Source: Paraburkholderia sp.
GTDB lineage: Bacteria > Pseudomonadota > Gammaproteobacteria > Burkholderiales > Burkholderiaceae
Assembly: GCF_004298475.1 (NCBI RefSeq)
Contig: NZ_SCRP01000034.1
Span: 124,001 to 188,000, forward strand
Reading direction: 5' to 3'
Length of the DNA stretch: 64,000 nucleotides
The notes beneath the pieces are model-generated. The model worked only from the letters and a program-made list of their open reading frames with translations, was not told where the DNA came from and did no database searches. Position numbers and translations under genes: made by a program. Shown one piece after another: positions 61,669 through 64,000 of this stretch; position 1 is the stretch's first letter, and every line of letters starts with the position of its first letter.

Positions 61669-62133
61669 ATGTCCAACGAAAACACTCCCGCACGCTTTCG
61701 CTCCAGGACGCTCACCACCGCGCTCGCGTGCTTCCTCGGCAGCTTCGGCGCACACCGCTTCTATCTCTACGGCCCGCGCGACGTCTGGGGCTGGGCGCAT
61801 GTCATCGGCACGCTGATCGGCATCCCCGGCGTCCTGCTGCTCGCCGCCACCGCACGCGGCTCGATTCCCGGCTGGGCGCTCGCCGTGATCGGCGCGGTTT
61901 CCGTGCTCTCGGCATTTCTGGCCGCCATCGTCTATGGCCTGCGCCCCGATGAGAAATGGGACGCGCAATTCAATGCGCAGACCGGCCGCAAAAGCCGCTC
62001 GGGCTGGACCGTCGTTTTAATCGTGATCTTTTCGCTCCTGATCGGCGCGTTCCTGCTGATGACGGGCCTCGCCCTCTCATTCCAGACCTATTTCGAATCG
62101 CAGGTCGAAGCCGCCAAGGCGATCTCGCAGTAA
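61669..62133 (+). CDS. TM2 domain membrane protein
   Basis: A 154-residue protein with a TM2-type domain: RFRSRTLTTALACFLGSFGAHRFYLYGPRDVWGWAHVIGTLIGIPGV, where the G-x-x-G-x-H-R-F-Y-L pattern marks the family. Three to four membrane helices are visible (near residues 15-34, 45-62, 65-90, 115-140). Function unknown. The ATG at 61669 starts the domain cleanly. An 8-bp repeat array begins 20 bp after its stop. Confidence 0.85.
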   Translation: MSNENTPARFRSRTLTTALACFLGSFGAHRFYLYGPRDVWGWAHVIGTLIGIPGVLLLAATARGSIPGWALAVIGAVSVLSAFLAAIVYGLRPDEKWDAQFNAQTGRKSRSGWTVVLIVIFSLLIGAFLLMTGLALSFQTYFESQVEAAKAISQ

Positions 62134-62152
62134 CGCACGCCAACGCCCGCCG

Positions 62153-62192
62153 ACACGCAGACACGCAGACACGCAGACACGCAGACACACAC
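62153..62192. repeat. 8-bp tandem repeat between convergent genes (4-5 copies)
   Basis: Four exact ACACGCAG units (62153-62184) plus a degenerate tail fill the 60-bp gap between the TM2 gene and the convergent radical SAM gene and reach its stop codon region. Confidence 0.9.
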
Positions 62193-62193
62193 G

Positions 62194-63336
62194 CTAGAAC
62201 AGATCGAGCTGCGGCTTCTCGCACGCAGACTTCGCGCCGACGAATGCCGACATATCGAGGATGCCGTGTTGCCGCTCGTTCAGCCCGAGTCGCTTCACGG
62301 CCTGGCGAAAGCGCTGCTTGAGCAGATCGGACCAGAGCCCGGCGCCCTTCATGCGTTGCGAGAACGACGCGTCGTAGTCCTTGCCGCCGCGCATGTCGCG
62401 CACGCGGTTCATCACGCGCCCGGCGCGCTGCGGAAAGTGCGCGGCAAGCCATTGCTGGAACAGCGGCGCAACTTCCCACGGCAGACGCAGCACGATATAG
62501 CTCGCGCTCGTCGCGCCCGCCTCGGCGCAGGCTTCGAGCACCCGTTCCATATCGGGCTCGGTGACGAACGGAATCACCGGCGCGATGCTCACGCCGACCG
62601 GAATGCCCGCCTCGGCCAGCGTACGGATCGTGCGCAGACGCCGCGCGGGCGCTGCGGCACGCGGCTCCAGCGTGCGGGCGATCTCCGAGTCGAGCGTCGT
62701 GATCGTGATCGCCGCCATGAATTGCCGCCGCTGCGCCATCGGCGCGAGCAGGTCGAGATCGCGCTCGATCAGCGACGATTTCGTGATCGCCGCGAACGGA
62801 TGCTGCCGTTCGGCCAGCACCTCGATCACGCCGCGCGTGATGCGCAAGTCGCGCTCGACGGGCTGCCACGCGTCGGTATTGACGCCGAGCGCGATGGGTT
62901 CGGGTTCGTAGGACGGCTTCGATAGCTCGCGCACGAGCAGTTCGCTCGCGTTGACCTTCGCGTAGAGGCGGCTTTCGAAGTCGAGCCCCGGCGACAGCCC
63001 CAGATAGCTGTGCGTGGGCCGCGCAAAGCAGTAGATGCAGCCGTGCTCGCAGCCGCGATAGGGATTGAGCGATACGTTGAACGGAAGATCCGGCGACTGG
63101 TTGCGCGTGAGGATGGTTTTCGCCCGCTCCTCGAAGACTTGCGTAAAGAGCGCGGGCGCGCCGTCATGCGGGCCGTCGGAAGGTTGCAGCCAGCCGTCGT
63201 CGAACGCCTCGCGCTGATCCGCTTCGTAGCGCCCCTGGAGGTTCGTGACCGCGCCGCGCCCCTTCCTCGGCGCGGGCGGCGCGACGGGTTGCCATGCGTC
63301 GGGATCGTCGCGGCGATCGTGGTCGGGAATATTCAC
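62194..63336 (-). CDS. SplB-like radical SAM protein of the PA0069 family
   Basis: A 380-residue radical SAM protein with Cys96, Cys100 and Cys103 (CEHGCIYC) as SAM-cluster ligands. Residues LNPYRGCEHGCIYCFARPTHSYLGLSPGLDFESRLYAKVN are the hallmark of the PA0069/SplB-related family, distant kin of spore photoproduct lyase. Further downstream are GVNTDAWQPVERDLRITRGVIEVL and PVGVSIAPVIPFVTEPDMERVLE. A DNA-repair role is suspected for the family; from memory PA0069 is in the LexA regulon of P. aeruginosa. The start is the GTG at 63336, about 36 nt after a promoter that overlaps a perfect LexA box. Confidence 0.9.
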   Translation of the reverse strand: MNIPDHDRRDDPDAWQPVAPPAPRKGRGAVTNLQGRYEADQREAFDDGWLQPSDGPHDGAPALFTQVFEERAKTILTRNQSPDLPFNVSLNPYRGCEHGCIYCFARPTHSYLGLSPGLDFESRLYAKVNASELLVRELSKPSYEPEPIALGVNTDAWQPVERDLRITRGVIEVLAERQHPFAAITKSSLIERDLDLLAPMAQRRQFMAAITITTLDSEIARTLEPRAAAPARRLRTIRTLAEAGIPVGVSIAPVIPFVTEPDMERVLEACAEAGATSASYIVLRLPWEVAPLFQQWLAAHFPQRAGRVMNRVRDMRGGKDYDASFSQRMKGAGLWSDLLKQRFRQAVKRLGLNERQHGILDMSAFVGAKSACEKPQLDLF

Positions 63337-63360
63337 GGGGAAAATTCGAAACGAAAAAAA

Positions 63361-63398
63361 GCGGCCATGTACTGTACAAATATACAGTACATGGCCGC
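63361..63398. promoter_or_regulatory. LexA box embedded in the lrp terminator hairpin
   Basis: A 16-bp perfect stem (63361-63376 with 63383-63398) extends with A/T pairs to 19 bp and ends in a seven-T run on the minus strand, so it is a terminator for the upstream lrp gene. Its centre, 63372-63387, is CTGTACAAATATACAG, a perfect CTGT-N8-ACAG LexA box. Confidence 0.8.
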
Positions 63399-63406
63399 TT
63401 TGTCGA
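63379..63406 (-). promoter_or_regulatory. Promoter of the radical SAM gene overlapping the LexA box
   Basis: On the minus strand TCGACA (63406-63401) and TATATT (63384-63379) are 16 bp apart, each matching five of six consensus bases. The -10 lies inside the LexA box, so bound LexA would occlude it. Confidence 0.65.
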
Positions 63407-63467
63407 GCCCGAAAAAGAGGGCATTTCCCGTCCCGAAACCCGGAGCGCCGGAGCCGCCGGAGCGTCT

Positions 63468-63956
63468 TTACTCGGGAACGGCGATCATCAGCGTCTCCTT
63501 GACCTCTTCCATCACGACGTAGCTCTTCGACTGCACGGCGCCGGGCAACTGCAACAGGATGTCGCCGAGCAGCTTGCGGTAGTCGGCCATCTCGCCGATG
63601 CGCGCCTTGATCAGATAGTCGAAGTCGCCCGAGACCAGATGGCATTCGAGCACCTCGGGGATCTTCTGCACCTCGCGGCGGAATTTCTCGAACATGTTGC
63701 CGCTTTTATGGTCGAGCGTGATCTCGACGAACACCAGCAGCGCCGCACCCAGCACCGCCGGATTCACGCGCGCGTAGTAGCCCGTGATGACGCCATCGCG
63801 CTCCATGCGCTTGACCCGTTCGATGCAGGGCGTAACCGAGAGTCCGACCTGCTCGGCGAGGTCCTTCATGGCCATACGGCCGTCCTCCTGGAGCAGCTTG
63901 AGGATGCGGTGATCGAGCCGGTCGAGCGCACGGACCGGTTGGCGCTGCGTTCTCAT
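63468..63956 (-). CDS. Lrp/AsnC family transcriptional regulator
   Basis: A 162-residue Lrp-type regulator. The N-terminal helix-turn-helix is LDRLDHRILKLLQEDGRMAMKDLAEQVGLSVTPCIERVKRMERDGVITGYYARVNPA (residues ~11-67). The C-terminal RAM ligand-binding domain follows (VFVEITLDHKSGNMFEKFRREVQKIPEVLECHLVSGDFDYLIKARI). The high similarity to E. coli Lrp in the HTH (SVTPCIERVKRMER) points to an amino-acid-responsive global or local regulator. AGGA precedes the ATG at 63956. It probably regulates a gene divergent to it, beyond the right edge. Confidence 0.93.
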   Translation of the reverse strand: MRTQRQPVRALDRLDHRILKLLQEDGRMAMKDLAEQVGLSVTPCIERVKRMERDGVITGYYARVNPAVLGAALLVFVEITLDHKSGNMFEKFRREVQKIPEVLECHLVSGDFDYLIKARIGEMADYRKLLGDILLQLPGAVQSKSYVVMEEVKETLMIAVPE

Positions 63957-64000
63957 GTTTTTTTCCTGAATATCTCAAAAATACAATAACAAAATCTAGA

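Noticed and set aside
62153..62192. 8-bp repeat array as a possible CRISPR
   Set aside because: Units are directly adjacent without spacers, and there are no cas genes; the same applies to the other short arrays.

Overview
The window reads as a chromosomal segment of a high-GC betaproteobacterium of the Burkholderia/Paraburkholderia group. The evidence is the strong GC bias at third codon positions, the gene orders rne-moaA-mobA-moeA and rpsP-rimM-trmD-rplS, the folA-pmbA-yjgA-mog-orn housekeeping run, and the protein sequences. Most of it is core genome. I see no insertion sequence, prophage, CRISPR array or rRNA. The RNA genes found are two identical tRNA-Asn.

Layout: 1-5.4 kb holds yceD (cut by the left edge), maf, a tetrapyrrole-methylase-type methyltransferase, sppA, a Rieske protein, a HAD phosphatase and rluC. 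5.4-9.5 kb is a long leader and rne. 9.6-12.8 kb is the molybdenum-cofactor operon moaA-mobA-moeA. 12.8-19.9 kb carries a small membrane protein, a GNAT enzyme, rmuC, a 2-hydroxyacid dehydrogenase, an ion antiporter, a lone lutC-type gene and pncB. 20-24 kb has fdxA, the tRNA-Asn pair, creA, an AraC regulator and azlCD. 24-34.5 kb has a hypothetical protein, a UvrD-type helicase, an S4 protein, a MATE exporter, a phospholipase-D lipoprotein, fumC, a thioesterase, a tiny lipoprotein and an ArsR-type regulator. 34.8-37.4 kb encodes a large FecR-type secreted protein ending in Pro-Gln repeats. 37.5-49.1 kb is thyA and folA with a secretion/fibre locus between them. 49.2-64 kb is pmbA, yjgA, mog, orn, an M48 protease, rsgA, a CobD-like membrane protein, a Nudix enzyme, the rpsP-rimM-trmD-rplS operon, a sorbosone-dehydrogenase-like protein, a TM2 protein, an SplB-like radical SAM protein and an Lrp regulator.

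The standout is 38.6-48.5 kb. Seven same-strand genes for exported proteins form one operon whose last five match, in order and kind, fapB-fapC-fapD-fapE-fapF of the Pseudomonas functional amyloid system: two proteins with the Fap-type repeat (G-x-V-x-VN-x-AG-x-x-N-x-Q-x-N), a C39 peptidase, a FapE-like secreted protein and a coiled-coil plus beta-barrel outer-membrane protein. Two further secreted proteins without a recognised family precede them. The major subunit has an unusual Gly/Tyr/Ser/Gln/His-rich domain. The operon starts at a good sigma-54 promoter preceded by a perfect 20-bp palindrome, and it is bracketed by two paralogous sigma-54 activators that share nearly identical AAA+ cores. 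Together these suggest a sigma-54-controlled surface amyloid placed between the folate genes thyA and folA.

Other regulatory points: a perfect LexA-type box buried in an intrinsic terminator in front of the SplB-like gene; a near-perfect LexA box over the promoter of the UvrD-type helicase; a terminator-like hairpin touching the MATE start codon; and roughly a dozen short tandem arrays, many with a 12-13 bp unit, at gene ends and in linkers.
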